Under the pieces are notes generated by a model that ran no database searches, was not told the origin of the DNA, and saw nothing but the letters and a program-made list of their open reading frames with translations. From NCBI RefSeq assembly GCF_001517545.1, contig NZ_FBYA01000001.1:902930-966929 (forward strand): a stretch of 64,000 bases of DNA, in the 5' to 3' direction. A program made the position numbers and the translations under genes. Below are positions 1-8,926 of the stretch, one piece after another; position 1 is the first letter of the stretch; every line of letters begins with the position of its first letter. Source of the DNA: Limnohabitans sp. Rim47 (GTDB lineage Bacteria; Pseudomonadota; Gammaproteobacteria; Burkholderiales; Burkholderiaceae_C).

Positions 1-948
1 GATGTGTTGATCCACGCGCTGCCGATTTTTCATGTGCACGGCTTGTTTGTGGCCATACACGGTGCACTGATCAACGGCAGCAAGATGATCTGGATGGCCA
101 AATTCGATCCCCAACGAGCCATCGCCAACATGGCGAAGGCCACCGTGTTCATGGGCGTGCCGACACTGTATGTGCGGATGTTGGCCGAAGCTTCGCTGAA
201 CAAGGCAGCTGTTAAAAACATGCGCTTGTTCGTTGCAGGTTCCGCGCCTTTGCTGATTGAGACGTTCACAGAATGGCAAACGCGCACGGGTCACACCATA
301 TTGGAGCGCTACGGCATGAGCGAAACGGCCATGCTGACCTCCAACCCCTATGCGGCTGACGATCGGTATGCCAAACAGTCCGAGCGGCGAGGCGGTACGG
401 TGGGCTTTCCATTGCCCGATGTGTCTTTGCGTGTGCGCGGAGAAAACGAGCAAAACATGCCGGTGGGCGAGATTGGCGATATTCAGGTTAAGGGCCCCAA
501 TGTGTTCAAGGGCTACTGGCGCATGCCCGAAAAAACCGCCGAAGAGTTCACGGGTGACGGTTATTTCAAAACCGGCGATGTGGGCAAGTTCGACGAACGA
601 GGCTATGTGACGATCGTGGGGCGAAGCAAAGACCTGATCATCAGCGGAGGCTACAACGTGTACCCTGCCGAAATTGAGGGCTACATCAATGAAATGCCCG
701 GTGTGACTGAGAGCGCCGTGGTGGGCGTGCCCCACCCTGACTTTGGCGAGGTGGGCGTGGCGGTGCTCATTGCCAAATCAGGTGCCGATCTTCAGCCAGA
801 TGCGATCGTGGCCGAGCTCAAGGCCAAGCTGGCCAACTTCAAGATTCCTAAGCGCTGTTTTGTGGTGGCCGAGTTGCCACGAAACACCATGGGCAAGGTA
901 CAAAAGAACCTGCTTCGTGAACAATACAAGGGCTTGTTCGCAAGCTGA
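1..948 (+). CDS. matB: Malonyl-CoA synthase (acyl-CoA synthetase family), 5' end outside window
   Basis: ANL-superfamily adenylating enzyme that joins a short dicarboxylate, probably malonate, to CoA with ATP. The open frame runs in from base 1 with no start, so about 316 C-terminal residues are present of a usual ~500. Visible motifs include the A5-like LERYGMSE segment, the A7-like YFKTGDVG, the A8 hinge GRSKDLIISGGYNVYP and the catalytic lysine motif PRNTMGKVQK near the C-terminus. The GMSET...LTSNPY stretch and overall sequence resemble MatB more than long-chain acyl-CoA ligases. Substrate specificity is inferred from family resemblance only. It converges on the universal stress gene, with a hairpin between them. 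Confidence 0.8.
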   Translation, partial: DVLIHALPIFHVHGLFVAIHGALINGSKMIWMAKFDPQRAIANMAKATVFMGVPTLYVRMLAEASLNKAAVKNMRLFVAGSAPLLIETFTEWQTRTGHTILERYGMSETAMLTSNPYAADDRYAKQSERRGGTVGFPLPDVSLRVRGENEQNMPVGEIGDIQVKGPNVFKGYWRMPEKTAEEFTGDGYFKTGDVGKFDERGYVTIVGRSKDLIISGGYNVYPAEIEGYINEMPGVTESAVVGVPHPDFGEVGVAVLIAKSGADLQPDAIVAELKAKLANFKIPKRCFVVAELPRNTMGKVQKNLLREQYKGLFAS

Positions 949-958
949 TCTGTGCTTC

Positions 959-981
959 GGGCGCGCTTGTCAAGCGTGCCC
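959..981. terminator. Hairpin between convergent matB and uspA
   Basis: The arms GGGCGCGCTT and AAGCGTGCCC pair with one G-T wobble around a 3-base loop in the 71-base gap between two convergent genes. There is no strong T tract on either side, so termination is inferred from position and may be weak or Rho-assisted. Confidence 0.4.
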
Positions 982-1019
982 AAAGTCCATGCCATTTCAA
1001 GTGTCTGCTGAGCCTGAAA

Positions 1020-1463
1020 TCAGCGCAAAACCAGCACCGGTGTGTGAGAGTGCGTCAAAACCTGTTGGGTTTCGCTACCGAGCAGCAAGCGTTTGATGCC
1101 TTTGCGCCCATGCGAAGCCATGACGATCAAATCGGCATTTTGCTTTTTAGCAGCGGCAATGATGGCGTCCGAAACAACATCGGATTTGACCGTGACCGCT
1201 TTGGTTTCTACGCCTTTGGCTTTGGCTGCTTTTTCCACGGCTGCTAACTGAACACGGGCTGATTCAGTCCATTGCGTTTCAACGCGCGAAATCTCATCTG
1301 CCGACAGGGGAATGCTGCCCTCAAAATAGGCTTGAGGGTAACGCGGCACCACCTTCAGCGCGACCAATTCCGCGCCACAAGTCGCGGCCAACGCAATGGC
1401 GCTGGCAACGGCTTTTTTAGACAAGGCAGAACCATCGGTGGCCACGAGAATGCGTTTGTACAT
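1020..1463 (-). CDS. Universal stress protein (UspA family)
   Basis: Single-domain cytoplasmic Usp protein of 147 residues, the usual length. It begins MYKRILVATDGS and ends with the nucleotide-binding signature GxxxxG(S/T): residues MASHGRKGIKRLLLGSETQ precede the C-terminal strand TPVLVLR. These residues mark the ATP-binding subgroup. A ribosome-binding GGAG lies upstream of the ATG. It is divergent from ccoI across a 104-base gap holding a perfect FNR box. On this strand the box centre sits 41.5 bases from a point preceded by a TAAGCT -10-like hexamer, so anaerobic induction by FNR is likely. Usp proteins are often induced by oxygen limitation. The exact role is unknown. Confidence 0.9.
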   Translation of the reverse strand: MYKRILVATDGSALSKKAVASAIALAATCGAELVALKVVPRYPQAYFEGSIPLSADEISRVETQWTESARVQLAAVEKAAKAKGVETKAVTVKSDVVSDAIIAAAKKQNADLIVMASHGRKGIKRLLLGSETQQVLTHSHTPVLVLR

Positions 1464-1519
1464 GAAGTGCTCCAGAGGGTTGTAAAACTCCAGCTTAGAA
1501 GACGTAGGCCCTTCATCAA

Positions 1520-1533
1520 TTGATGCACATCAA
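1520..1533. promoter_or_regulatory. Perfect FNR/ANR box in the uspA-ccoI divergent promoter
   Basis: TTGATGCACATCAA matches the consensus TTGAT-N4-ATCAA at every defined base. Measured at -41.5 it predicts one start near 1485 for uspA (-10-like TAAGCT on the minus strand, 1492-1497). It predicts another near 1568 for ccoI (-10-like TATCGT, 1556-1561). A single site could therefore serve both genes as a class II activator site. Confidence 0.85.
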
Positions 1534-1567
1534 GCTTTGTGCGCTGCTGATGTCGTATCGTAGGAAC

Positions 1568-3964
1568 ATGACTCAAGTCAATGTTTTGCCTGAAATACCC
1601 GCCATGCCCGATGTGCCTGCTGGCATCTTGGCTGGGCAGGCAGCGATGCCTGCGCAGGGCGCTGACCGTTTGACGCTCTTGGACGATCCTAAGGAGTGGG
1701 CGGCTTTCAGCTTGCCTGAACAAGACAGCACCGGTTGCTGGAGTTCGAGTGTGGTGTTCGAGGGCATGCATTGCGCAGCTTGCGCCATCACGCTCGAAGA
1801 TGCTTTGCGTGCCGTTCCTGGTGTGGCTTCGGTGCAAATAAGTTCAGCCAGTCATCGCGGCAAAGTGGTGTGGTCGCCAGAGCAAACACGACCTTCTGAG
1901 TGGATGCAATCTGTAGAACGTTTTGGCTACAAGGCCATTCCCGCCAACGATGCCCATGCCCACGAAAGACGACGCCAAGAGGCGCGTCGCATGGTGTGGC
2001 GCTTGTCGGTGGCGGCCATGTGCATGATGCAGGTGATGATGTACGCCACCCCGGCTTATTTGTCACTTCCGGGTGAGATCTCGGCCGAATCCATGCATTT
2101 ATTGCGCTGGGCTTCGTGGGTGCTTTCATTGCCCGTTGTCTTTTTTTCGTGCGCGCCATTTTTTGCCAGTGCCTGGCGCGATTTGCGCGAGCGGCAGATC
2201 AGCATGGACTTGCCTGTGGCTTTGGGCATGGTGGTGACTTTTGGGGTCAGCAGCTTGGGGACTTTTGAGCCGAACGGCCCATTTGGTGCTGAAGTTTATT
2301 TCGACTCATTGACCATGTTCGTTTTCTTTTTGCTGTTGGGGCGTTGGCTGGAACTGCGTTTGCGTGACCGCACGGCAGGGGCTCTGGAAGCTGTGCTTAA
2401 CCGGCTGCCCGACAGTGTCCGCAAGCGACAGTCCAATGGCACATGGGCGCTTATTTCAATCAGGAGTCTGGCGGTCGGTGATGTGATTGAGGTCCTGCCC
2501 GGGGAAGCCTTTGCAGGTGATGGGCGCGTGCTCTCCGGTCAAACTCAAGTGGATGAAGCGTTGCTGACCGGTGAGTCCTTGCCCTTGTCGCGTCAAGCCG
2601 GTGACCGCGTCATTGCGGGCAGCCACAACCTGAGCGGGATCCTGGAAGTCCAAATTGAGCAGGTTGGAGCCGCTACCCGCTACGCCCAGATTGTGGCTTT
2701 GATGGAAAGCGCGTCGGTGTCCAAGCCGGCCATGGCTTTGTTAGTAGACCGCTGGGCCAAGCCTTTTTTGGTGGCCGTGTTGCTGGCATCCCTGGGCTCT
2801 GCCATTTACTGGTGGCCCACCGATCCGGCGCGTGCCTTGATGGTGGCAGTGGCTGTGCTGATCGTGACCTGTCCTTGCGCGTTGTCACTGGCTACCCCAG
2901 CGGCGATGCTGGCCACCGCAGGGGCACTGGCCCGCAGCGGCGTATTGGTCCGCAGGCTAGAGGCTTTGCAAAATCTGGCCAGCATCGACACCGTCATTTT
3001 TGACAAAACAGGCACCTTAACCCGTGATGCGCTTCAGGTCGTGCGCACCCACACCCGGTCAGGTGTCCGGCCTGAACAGGCGCTAGCCTGGGCAGCGAGC
3101 CTGGCCCGTCACTCATTGCACCCGGTATCCCGTGCGCTATGGTCTGAGGCCAGACAACAAGCAGAGGCAGCAGGTGAGTTGCCCGCGTTGGAGGCATTAC
3201 TTGCCCAAAAATTCTCAGAGCAAGCCGGGCAGGGCGTTTGTGGTCTGTTGTGCAGCAACGGCGGTACTGCGGTGTTATTGCGGCTGGGTTCAGCTGCTTT
3301 TTGCCAAGCCCCTGTTTTTAACGGCCACCATTTGCAAGTCAGCTTGGCCGACGATTCGGGCTGGCTGGCTACTTTTGAATTGGCAGAAGAGGTGCGATCT
3401 GAAGCCGCTGGCGTAGTTCAGGCATTGAAAGAAATGGGTCTGACGCTCAAAATCTTATCGGGTGATGGTCAAGCCGCCGTGACGCAGGTGGCCCAATCGG
3501 TCGGCATTGCCGATGCTCAAGGCGCTTGCAATCCACAAGACAAATTGCAGGCACTCCAAGTTCGGCAGGCGCAAGGCCACAAAGTGGCCATGGTCGGCGA
3601 TGGTTTGAACGATGGCCCGGTCTTGGCGGGTGCCGACGTGTCGTTTGCGCTGGGCCAAGCTTTGCCATTGGCGCAATCGAAAGCTGATTTTGTACTGATG
3701 GGTGGGCAGTTAAGTGTTCTGGTCAGCACGGTGTTGCGCAGCCGTCATACCGTGCGCGTGGTCAAACAGAATCTCGTGTGGGCCGCCTTTTACAACGTAG
3801 CCTGTGTGCCGTTGGCAGTGATGGGCTTGTTGCCTGCCTGGGCTGCAGGTTTGGGCATGGCACTCAGTTCCCTGTTGGTGGTGCTGAATGCGCTGCGTCT
3901 GGCGCAAGGTTTGGGTCCTGTTCCAGCGTGTCCACCAGAGACAATGCAAACATCTTTCAAATGA
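1568..3964 (+). CDS. ccoI: Cation-translocating P-type ATPase CcoI/FixI (copper for cbb3 oxidase)
   Basis: P1B-type ATPase of 798 residues that exports or delivers Cu(I) to assembling cbb3 oxidase at the inner membrane. It has an N-terminal metal-binding motif GMHCAACA (Cys near 69 and 72), a transmembrane CPC motif near 435, the phosphorylated Asp in DKTGTLT near 479, and a MVGDGLNDGPVL hinge near the C-terminus. Its place directly before ccoS and ccoN identifies it as CcoI rather than a general CopA. A TTG at 1520 in frame was rejected because it lies inside the FNR box. ATG 1568 coincides with the start of transcription predicted from that box, so the mRNA could be leaderless. ATG 1604 is the next candidate. 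Confidence 0.92.
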   Translation: MTQVNVLPEIPAMPDVPAGILAGQAAMPAQGADRLTLLDDPKEWAAFSLPEQDSTGCWSSSVVFEGMHCAACAITLEDALRAVPGVASVQISSASHRGKVVWSPEQTRPSEWMQSVERFGYKAIPANDAHAHERRRQEARRMVWRLSVAAMCMMQVMMYATPAYLSLPGEISAESMHLLRWASWVLSLPVVFFSCAPFFASAWRDLRERQISMDLPVALGMVVTFGVSSLGTFEPNGPFGAEVYFDSLTMFVFFLLLGRWLELRLRDRTAGALEAVLNRLPDSVRKRQSNGTWALISIRSLAVGDVIEVLPGEAFAGDGRVLSGQTQVDEALLTGESLPLSRQAGDRVIAGSHNLSGILEVQIEQVGAATRYAQIVALMESASVSKPAMALLVDRWAKPFLVAVLLASLGSAIYWWPTDPARALMVAVAVLIVTCPCALSLATPAAMLATAGALARSGVLVRRLEALQNLASIDTVIFDKTGTLTRDALQVVRTHTRSGVRPEQALAWAASLARHSLHPVSRALWSEARQQAEAAGELPALEALLAQKFSEQAGQGVCGLLCSNGGTAVLLRLGSAAFCQAPVFNGHHLQVSLADDSGWLATFELAEEVRSEAAGVVQALKEMGLTLKILSGDGQAAVTQVAQSVGIADAQGACNPQDKLQALQVRQAQGHKVAMVGDGLNDGPVLAGADVSFALGQALPLAQSKADFVLMGGQLSVLVSTVLRSRHTVRVVKQNLVWAAFYNVACVPLAVMGLLPAWAAGLGMALSSLLVVLNALRLAQGLGPVPACPPETMQTSFK

Positions 3965-3974
3965 GGCAATCAAG

Positions 3975-4112
3975 ATGGACATTCTTTATTTGTTGATCCC
4001 TTTGTCGGTTGCTTTGGTGTTTTTCATCCTGGCGGGCCTTTGGTGGGCGATTCACAGAGGCCAATTTGAGGATATTGAAGCCGAAGGCGAGCGGATTTTG
4101 CGCAACGATTGA
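3975..4112 (+). CDS. ccoS: cbb3-type cytochrome oxidase assembly protein CcoS
   Basis: Tiny 45-residue membrane protein beginning MDILYLLIPLS, with one transmembrane helix (about 4-26) followed by an acidic tail FEDIEAEGERIL. CcoS proteins of this size are needed for cofactor insertion into the cbb3 catalytic subunit. It starts 10 bases after the ccoI stop and its own stop codon lies inside the FNR box that drives ccoN. The assembly genes and the structural operon are thus separate but adjoining transcription units. Confidence 0.9.
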   Translation: MDILYLLIPLSVALVFFILAGLWWAIHRGQFEDIEAEGERILRND

Positions 4113-4122
4113 TTTTGATCAA
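4109..4122. promoter_or_regulatory. Perfect FNR/ANR box upstream of ccoNOQP
   Basis: TTGATTTTGATCAA matches TTGAT-N4-ATCAA exactly and overlaps the ccoS stop codon. With the site at -41.5 a start near 4157 is predicted, 25 bases before the ccoN ATG. No convincing -10 hexamer is seen at the expected place, which is tolerable for an activator-dependent promoter. Confidence 0.85.
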
Positions 4123-4181
4123 GTGTTTCAGGTGTACACCGGGTCAAACTCTCAGCAGTTTTTAAAAAAGAAGAGGTGAAA

Positions 4182-5618
4182 ATGAAATTTGCCAATATGC
4201 AGGCGACTTCGTACAACGACACTGTTGTGCGGCAGTTCGCCATCATGACGGTGGTTTGGGGTGTGGTGGGCATGCTGGTGGGCGTGATCATCGCGGCCCA
4301 GCTGGCCTGGCCCGAGCTCAATTTGGGCATTCCATGGCTCAGCTATGGCCGTTTGCGTCCCTTGCACACCAACGCAGTGATTTTTGCGTTTGGCGGATGT
4401 GGTTTGTTTGCGTCGGCTTATTACGTCGTGCAGCGCACCTGCAACGTCCGTTTGTTCAACGACAAGCTGGCGGCATTCACCTTTTGGGGCTGGCAAGCCG
4501 TGATTGTCATGGCTGCTATTTCTTTGCCCTTGGGCTTCACCCAGAGTCGCGAATATGCTGAGCTGATCTGGCCTATCGATCTTTTGATTGCTGTGGTCTG
4601 GGTGGCTTTCGCCGTCGTCTTCTTTGGAACGATCGGAACACGAAAAGTTCGCCACATTTATGTGGCTAACTGGTTTTTTGGTGCTTTCATTATTGCCGTT
4701 GCACTTTTGCACATCGTCAACAACGTGCAATTGCCGACCAGTCTGACTCACTCTTACTCGGTTTATGCCGGTGTGCAAGACGCCATGGTGCAGTGGTGGT
4801 ACGGCCACAATGCGGTGGGTTTCTTCTTGACCGCTGGCTTTCTGGGCATGATGTATTACTTCATCCCCAAGCAGGCAGAGCGTCCCGTGTATTCGTATCG
4901 CCTGTCGATCGTGCACTTCTGGGCCCTGATCTTCACCTACATGTGGGCCGGTCCTCACCACCTGCATTACACCGCTTTGCCTGACTGGACTCAGTCGATT
5001 GGCATGGTCTTCTCGCTGATTTTGTTGGCACCCAGCTGGGGCGGCATGATCAACGGCATCATGACCTTGTCGGGTGCTTGGCACAAACTGCGTGACGATC
5101 CGATCTTGCGATTCCTGATCGTGTCATTGTCGTTCTACGGCATGTCGACCTTCGAAGGTCCGATGATGTCCATCAAGACCGTCAACGCCTTGTCCCACTA
5201 CACCGACTGGACCGTGGGCCACGTGCACTCGGGTGCTTTGGGCTGGGTGGGCTTGGTGACCATGGGCTCCATGTACTACCTGATTCCCCGTCTGTTCGGA
5301 CAAAAACAAATGTTCAGCGTCAAGGCGATTGAAATCCACTTTTGGACTGCCACCATCGGCATCGTCATTTACATCGCCGCGATGTGGATTGCGGGTGTCA
5401 TGCAGGGCCTGATGTGGAGAGCCATCAATGCAGACGGCACGCTGACTTACACCTTCGTCGAATCTGTGAAAGCAACCTACCCGTTTTATGTGCTGCGCTT
5501 GTTGGGTGGTTTGCTCTACCTGAGTGGCATGCTGATCATGCTCTGGAACACGATCAAGACGGCAACCCAAGGTCGCTCGGTCGAAGTCCAGATTCCAAGC
5601 CTGAACGCGCACGCCTGA
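4182..5618 (+). CDS. ccoN: cbb3-type cytochrome c oxidase subunit I
   Basis: Catalytic haem-copper subunit of 478 residues with about 12 transmembrane helices. It reduces oxygen at the haem b3/CuB centre with high affinity. Expected ligands are visible: RPLHTN (His near 62, low-spin haem), [10 protein letters not shown] (CuB histidine with its helix Tyr), GPHHLHYT (CuB histidine pair) and a late [13 protein letters not shown] segment carrying haem histidines. ATG 4182 is chosen over GTG 4176 because AAGAGG ends just before the GTG and spaces properly only to the ATG. First gene of ccoNOQP, transcribed from the FNR box at 4109. Confidence 0.97.
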   Translation: MKFANMQATSYNDTVVRQFAIMTVVWGVVGMLVGVIIAAQLAWPELNLGIPWLSYGRLRPLHTNAVIFAFGGCGLFASAYYVVQRTCNVRLFNDKLAAFTFWGWQAVIVMAAISLPLGFTQSREYAELIWPIDLLIAVVWVAFAVVFFGTIGTRKVRHIYVANWFFGAFIIAVALLHIVNNVQLPTSLTHSYSVYAGVQDAMVQWWYGHNAVGFFLTAGFLGMMYYFIPKQAERPVYSYRLSIVHFWALIFTYMWAGPHHLHYTALPDWTQSIGMVFSLILLAPSWGGMINGIMTLSGAWHKLRDDPILRFLIVSLSFYGMSTFEGPMMSIKTVNALSHYTDWTVGHVHSGALGWVGLVTMGSMYYLIPRLFGQKQMFSVKAIEIHFWTATIGIVIYIAAMWIAGVMQGLMWRAINADGTLTYTFVESVKATYPFYVLRLLGGLLYLSGMLIMLWNTIKTATQGRSVEVQIPSLNAHA

Positions 5619-5631
5619 GGAGAAATAAAAC

Positions 5632-6258
5632 ATGGCTCATAACCCCAAAACAGGTGGTATCTCCCACGAGAAAATCGAGACCAACAACTTTTTGATGATT
5701 GTTTTGATCCTCATTGTGTTGATGGTCGGTGGCATGGTCGAAATCGTGCCTTTGTTTTTCCAGAAATCAACAACGCAGCCAATAGAAGGTCTCAAGCCGT
5801 ACACCGCTTTGCAAGTCATTGGGCGCGATGTTTATGTGCGCGAAGGTTGCTACAACTGCCACTCGCAGATGATCCGACCCTTCCGGGCGGAAACATTGCG
5901 CTATGGCCCTTATTCGGTCGCCGGTGAGTTCGTCTATGACCATCCCTTCCAGTGGGGATCCAAACGCACTGGGCCGGATCTTGCCCGTGTGGGAGGTCGT
6001 TACAGCGATGAATGGCACCGAATCCACTTGAACAACCCGCGTGATGTGGTGCCTGAGTCCAACATGCCGGCATATTCATGGCTTGGCAAAACGACTGTGG
6101 ATGCTGAGAGCGTGCCTTCACACATGCGCGCTTTGCGGACGCTGGGTGCGCCGTACAGTGATGAAGAAATCGCAAAGTCTGCTGAAGAGGTTAAAGGAAA
6201 GTCAGAGCTGGATGCTGTGATCTCCTACCTTCAAGTGCTGGGTATTCACCGCAAGTAA
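5632..6258 (+). CDS. ccoO: cbb3-type cytochrome c oxidase subunit II (monohaem c)
   Basis: Membrane-anchored monohaem cytochrome c of 208 residues. One N-terminal transmembrane helix (about 19-40) is followed by a periplasmic domain with the haem-binding motif CYNCH near residue 80 and a distal methionine in the SNMPAYSWL segment. It passes electrons from CcoP toward CcoN. It begins 13 bases after ccoN with a good GAGGAG ribosome site overlapping the ccoN stop. Length and motif order match the family. Confidence 0.96.
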   Translation: MAHNPKTGGISHEKIETNNFLMIVLILIVLMVGGMVEIVPLFFQKSTTQPIEGLKPYTALQVIGRDVYVREGCYNCHSQMIRPFRAETLRYGPYSVAGEFVYDHPFQWGSKRTGPDLARVGGRYSDEWHRIHLNNPRDVVPESNMPAYSWLGKTTVDAESVPSHMRALRTLGAPYSDEEIAKSAEEVKGKSELDAVISYLQVLGIHRK

Positions 6259-6270
6259 GGCTGAAAAACC

Positions 6271-6411
6271 ATGGACATCAATACCCTGCGCTCCATTGTG
6301 ACTGTGCTCACCTTTGCCATCTTCCTGGGCATCATCTGGTGGGTCATGTCGCGACGCAACCAAGCAGATTTCGACGAAGCAGCACAACTGCCGTTTCGCC
6401 AAGATGACTGA
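6271..6411 (+). CDS. ccoQ: cbb3-type cytochrome oxidase subunit CcoQ
   Basis: A 46-residue single-helix subunit starting MDINTLRSIV, with a hydrophobic segment at about 9-26 ending in IIWWVM, then a charged cytoplasmic tail with ADFDEAAQLPF. CcoQ stabilises the interaction of CcoP with the CcoNO core. It lies between ccoO and ccoP in the standard order with only 12 bases after ccoO. Confidence 0.9.
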   Translation: MDINTLRSIVTVLTFAIFLGIIWWVMSRRNQADFDEAAQLPFRQDD

Positions 6412-6447
6412 ATTGTCCTCAGTGCATAAATAATTTAAGGAATCAAT

Positions 6448-7365
6448 ATGAGTGACTTCATCAGCAATTTCTGGCACTTGTACGTGGCCGGTATCACGCT
6501 GGTCAGCATCATCGCCTGTCTGATCCTGCTTTGGTTCAGCGGCAAAGCCAAAGCCATGACCGCCAATGACAACACCACTGGTCATGTCTGGGACGGCGAT
6601 CTGCGTGAAATGAACAACCCATTGCCACGTTGGTGGGTGGGCTTGTTCATCATCACCATCGTGTTCGCATTTTTGTACTTGGCCATGTATCCCGGTGTGG
6701 GCAACTTGGCAGGAAAGTTTGGCTGGACCTCAGCGGGTCAATACGACGCAGAGGTCGCCAAGGCCAATGCCGAAGTGGCTCCGCTGTATGCCAAGTTTTC
6801 AGCCATGTCGCCCGAGGATGTGGCCAAAGATCCTCAGGCCCAAGCCATTGGTGACCGTTTGTTCATGAACAACTGCGCACAATGTCACGGCTCCGATGCA
6901 CGCGGCAGCAAGGGCTTTCCTAACTTGGCCGATGGTGATTGGTTGTACGGTGGCACCCCCGAGATCATCAAAGCCACATTGACGCAAGGGCGCATCGGCA
7001 ATATGCCTCCGATGGCAGCGGCGGTCGGCACACCCGAGGATGTACGCAACGTGGCGCACTACGTGCTCAGCTTGTCTGGTAGCCCGCACGACTCATTGCG
7101 AGCCTCTTTGGGTAAATCCAAGTTTGGTGTTTGCGCTGCTTGTCATGGCATGGACGGCAAGGGCAACCCCGCCATGGGCGCGCCCAACTTGACCGACGAC
7201 ATTTGGCTACACGGCTGGGGTGAAAACGCCATCGTCAACATGGTGAACAACGGCAAAGTCAACCAAATGCCTGCACAGGCAGCCAAGTTGTCCGAAGGCC
7301 AGATCCATGTCTTGGCGTCCTATGTCTGGGGCTTGTCTAACAAGACGGCTGCAGCCAACAAGTAA
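6448..7365 (+). CDS. ccoP: cbb3-type cytochrome c oxidase subunit III (dihaem c)
   Basis: Dihaem cytochrome c of 305 residues that accepts electrons from soluble c-type cytochromes. Two N-terminal transmembrane helices (about 9-30 and 60-80) are followed by two periplasmic cytochrome c domains with CAQCHG near residue 145 and CAACHG near 230. Each is followed by a methionine ligand region (IGNMPPM and VNQMPAQ). The start has an AAGGAA ribosome site in the 36-base gap after ccoQ. A strong hairpin follows the gene at 7397. Confidence 0.97.
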   Translation: MSDFISNFWHLYVAGITLVSIIACLILLWFSGKAKAMTANDNTTGHVWDGDLREMNNPLPRWWVGLFIITIVFAFLYLAMYPGVGNLAGKFGWTSAGQYDAEVAKANAEVAPLYAKFSAMSPEDVAKDPQAQAIGDRLFMNNCAQCHGSDARGSKGFPNLADGDWLYGGTPEIIKATLTQGRIGNMPPMAAAVGTPEDVRNVAHYVLSLSGSPHDSLRASLGKSKFGVCAACHGMDGKGNPAMGAPNLTDDIWLHGWGENAIVNMVNNGKVNQMPAQAAKLSEGQIHVLASYVWGLSNKTAAANK

Positions 7366-7396
7366 GGCATTCAAACCGCCTGCGTCATTGAATCAG

Positions 7397-7415
7397 GACA
7401 CCCGCTTTGGGTGTC
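7397..7415 (+). terminator. Hairpin between ccoP and ccoG
   Basis: Perfect 7-base stem GACACCC/GGGTGTC with a 5-base loop, followed by TTGTG rather than a long T run. It probably lowers read-through from ccoNOQP into ccoG, or protects the 3' end of the ccoNOQP message, rather than fully stopping transcription. Confidence 0.5.
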
Positions 7416-7438
7416 TTGTGCATTTAAAGGTAAGTGTT

Positions 7439-8905
7439 TTGGACCCCAATAAAAATCCTCCTCGCAAAATTGTGCCCATCGTCCCCGTGAACGATGCGTC
7501 TCATGCCGAGGATGACGTGCAGATGGTTTCTCTGTATGCCGCAACCCAAAAACTGTATCCGCGCACCGTGCATGGCCTTTTTGCCAAATGGCGCTGGATC
7601 ATGGTGTTCTTGACGCAATTGGTTTTTTACGGTTTGCCATGGATCGAATGGGGTCAACGCCAGGCTGTGCTTTTTGATTTGGGTGCGCGCCGTTTTTATA
7701 TCTTTGGTTTGGTGCTTTACCCCCAAGACTTCATTTACCTGACGGCGATCCTGGTCATCGCTGCGTTCTCGCTTTTCCTGTTCACGGCGGTGGCTGGTCG
7801 CTTGTGGTGTGGTTATGCCTGCCCACAAACGGTGTACAGCGAAATATTCATGTGGGTTGAACGCAAAATCGAAGGCGATCGGTCGGCCCGCATCAGGCTC
7901 GATGATGCGAGCATGTCCACGGAGAAACTGTTCAAGAAGTGGTACAAGCACATCGTTTGGCTGGCGATTGCCATGTGGACAGGTTTCACGTTTGTCGGTT
8001 ACTTCACGCCCATCAAAGACTTGGGCATGGAATTTTTCCTGGGCAACATGAGTTCTTGGGAAGTGTTTTGGGTGTTTTTCTATGCCTTTGCCACTTACGG
8101 CAATGCTGGCTTCATGCGCGAGCAGGTGTGTAAATACATGTGCCCCTATGCGCGCTTTCAGAGCGCCATGTTCGACAAAGACACCTTGATCGTGACGTAC
8201 GATGCCGAGCGTGGTGAGCCACGTGGTGCACGCTCGAAAAAGGCCGACCCAGCTTCCTTGAGCCTGGGCGCATGTGTCGACTGCAGTTTGTGCGTTCAGG
8301 TGTGTCCGACCGGCATCGACATACGAAATGGCCTGCAATACGAATGCATTGGCTGCGGTGCCTGTGCAGACGTTTGTGACACGGTGATGGACAAAGTGGG
8401 TTATCCACGTGGATTGGTCAAATACTCGACAGAAAATGCCATGCAGAACCACTGGACTGCTGAGCAAACTTGGCGTCATGTATTCCGTCCTCGGGTTTTG
8501 CTCTACGTCGGTATTTTGGTGCTGGTGGTGGCCGCTTTGTTCACCAGTCTGGGTTTGCGCAAACCCTTCAAAGTCGATGTGGTTCGCGACCGTGCCTCGT
8601 TGGCCCGAATTGTGGCCGGAGGAAAGATCGAAAACGTTTATCGCCTTCAGATCATGAATGCGGCCGAAACACCCTTGGATTTCCGCCTGGCGGCGCAAGG
8701 CCTGCCCGATTTATCACTGGTCACCGACAGTGATGTGCGAGTCGCACCGACCGAGTCGCTTTGGGTGTCGGTCCGTTTGCAGTTGCCTTATGACGCCGCA
8801 CCTTCTGGTACGCACCCGATTGTGTTCACCATACAGTCGGTGAAATCGGACGGGCAGGTACTGGCTGAATTGCAGGAAAAATCTATTTTCCTGGTGCCTC
8901 GTTGA
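7439..8905 (+). CDS. ccoG: Cytochrome c oxidase accessory protein CcoG (RdxA/FixG ferredoxin)
   Basis: Membrane-bound polyferredoxin of 488 residues, proposed to reduce Cu(II) during cbb3 assembly. About five transmembrane helices occur, with a conserved GRLWCGYACPQTV loop. Two 4Fe-4S motifs follow in the middle: CVDCSLCVQVCPTG and CIGCGACADVCD. A C-terminal immunoglobulin-like domain (about 380-488) ends the protein. The best start is a TTG at 7439 with AAAGG eight bases upstream. In-frame codons further upstream enter the hairpin or ccoP. A GTG at 7418 is the alternative. Confidence 0.93.
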   Translation: MDPNKNPPRKIVPIVPVNDASHAEDDVQMVSLYAATQKLYPRTVHGLFAKWRWIMVFLTQLVFYGLPWIEWGQRQAVLFDLGARRFYIFGLVLYPQDFIYLTAILVIAAFSLFLFTAVAGRLWCGYACPQTVYSEIFMWVERKIEGDRSARIRLDDASMSTEKLFKKWYKHIVWLAIAMWTGFTFVGYFTPIKDLGMEFFLGNMSSWEVFWVFFYAFATYGNAGFMREQVCKYMCPYARFQSAMFDKDTLIVTYDAERGEPRGARSKKADPASLSLGACVDCSLCVQVCPTGIDIRNGLQYECIGCGACADVCDTVMDKVGYPRGLVKYSTENAMQNHWTAEQTWRHVFRPRVLLYVGILVLVVAALFTSLGLRKPFKVDVVRDRASLARIVAGGKIENVYRLQIMNAAETPLDFRLAAQGLPDLSLVTDSDVRVAPTESLWVSVRLQLPYDAAPSGTHPIVFTIQSVKSDGQVLAELQEKSIFLVPR

Positions 8906-8926
8906 TATTTTCACAAAGGTTTGAGC

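Noticed and set aside
1520..1567. TTG start of ccoI inside the FNR box
   Set aside because: The box must be upstream of the transcription start, so a start codon within it is implausible.
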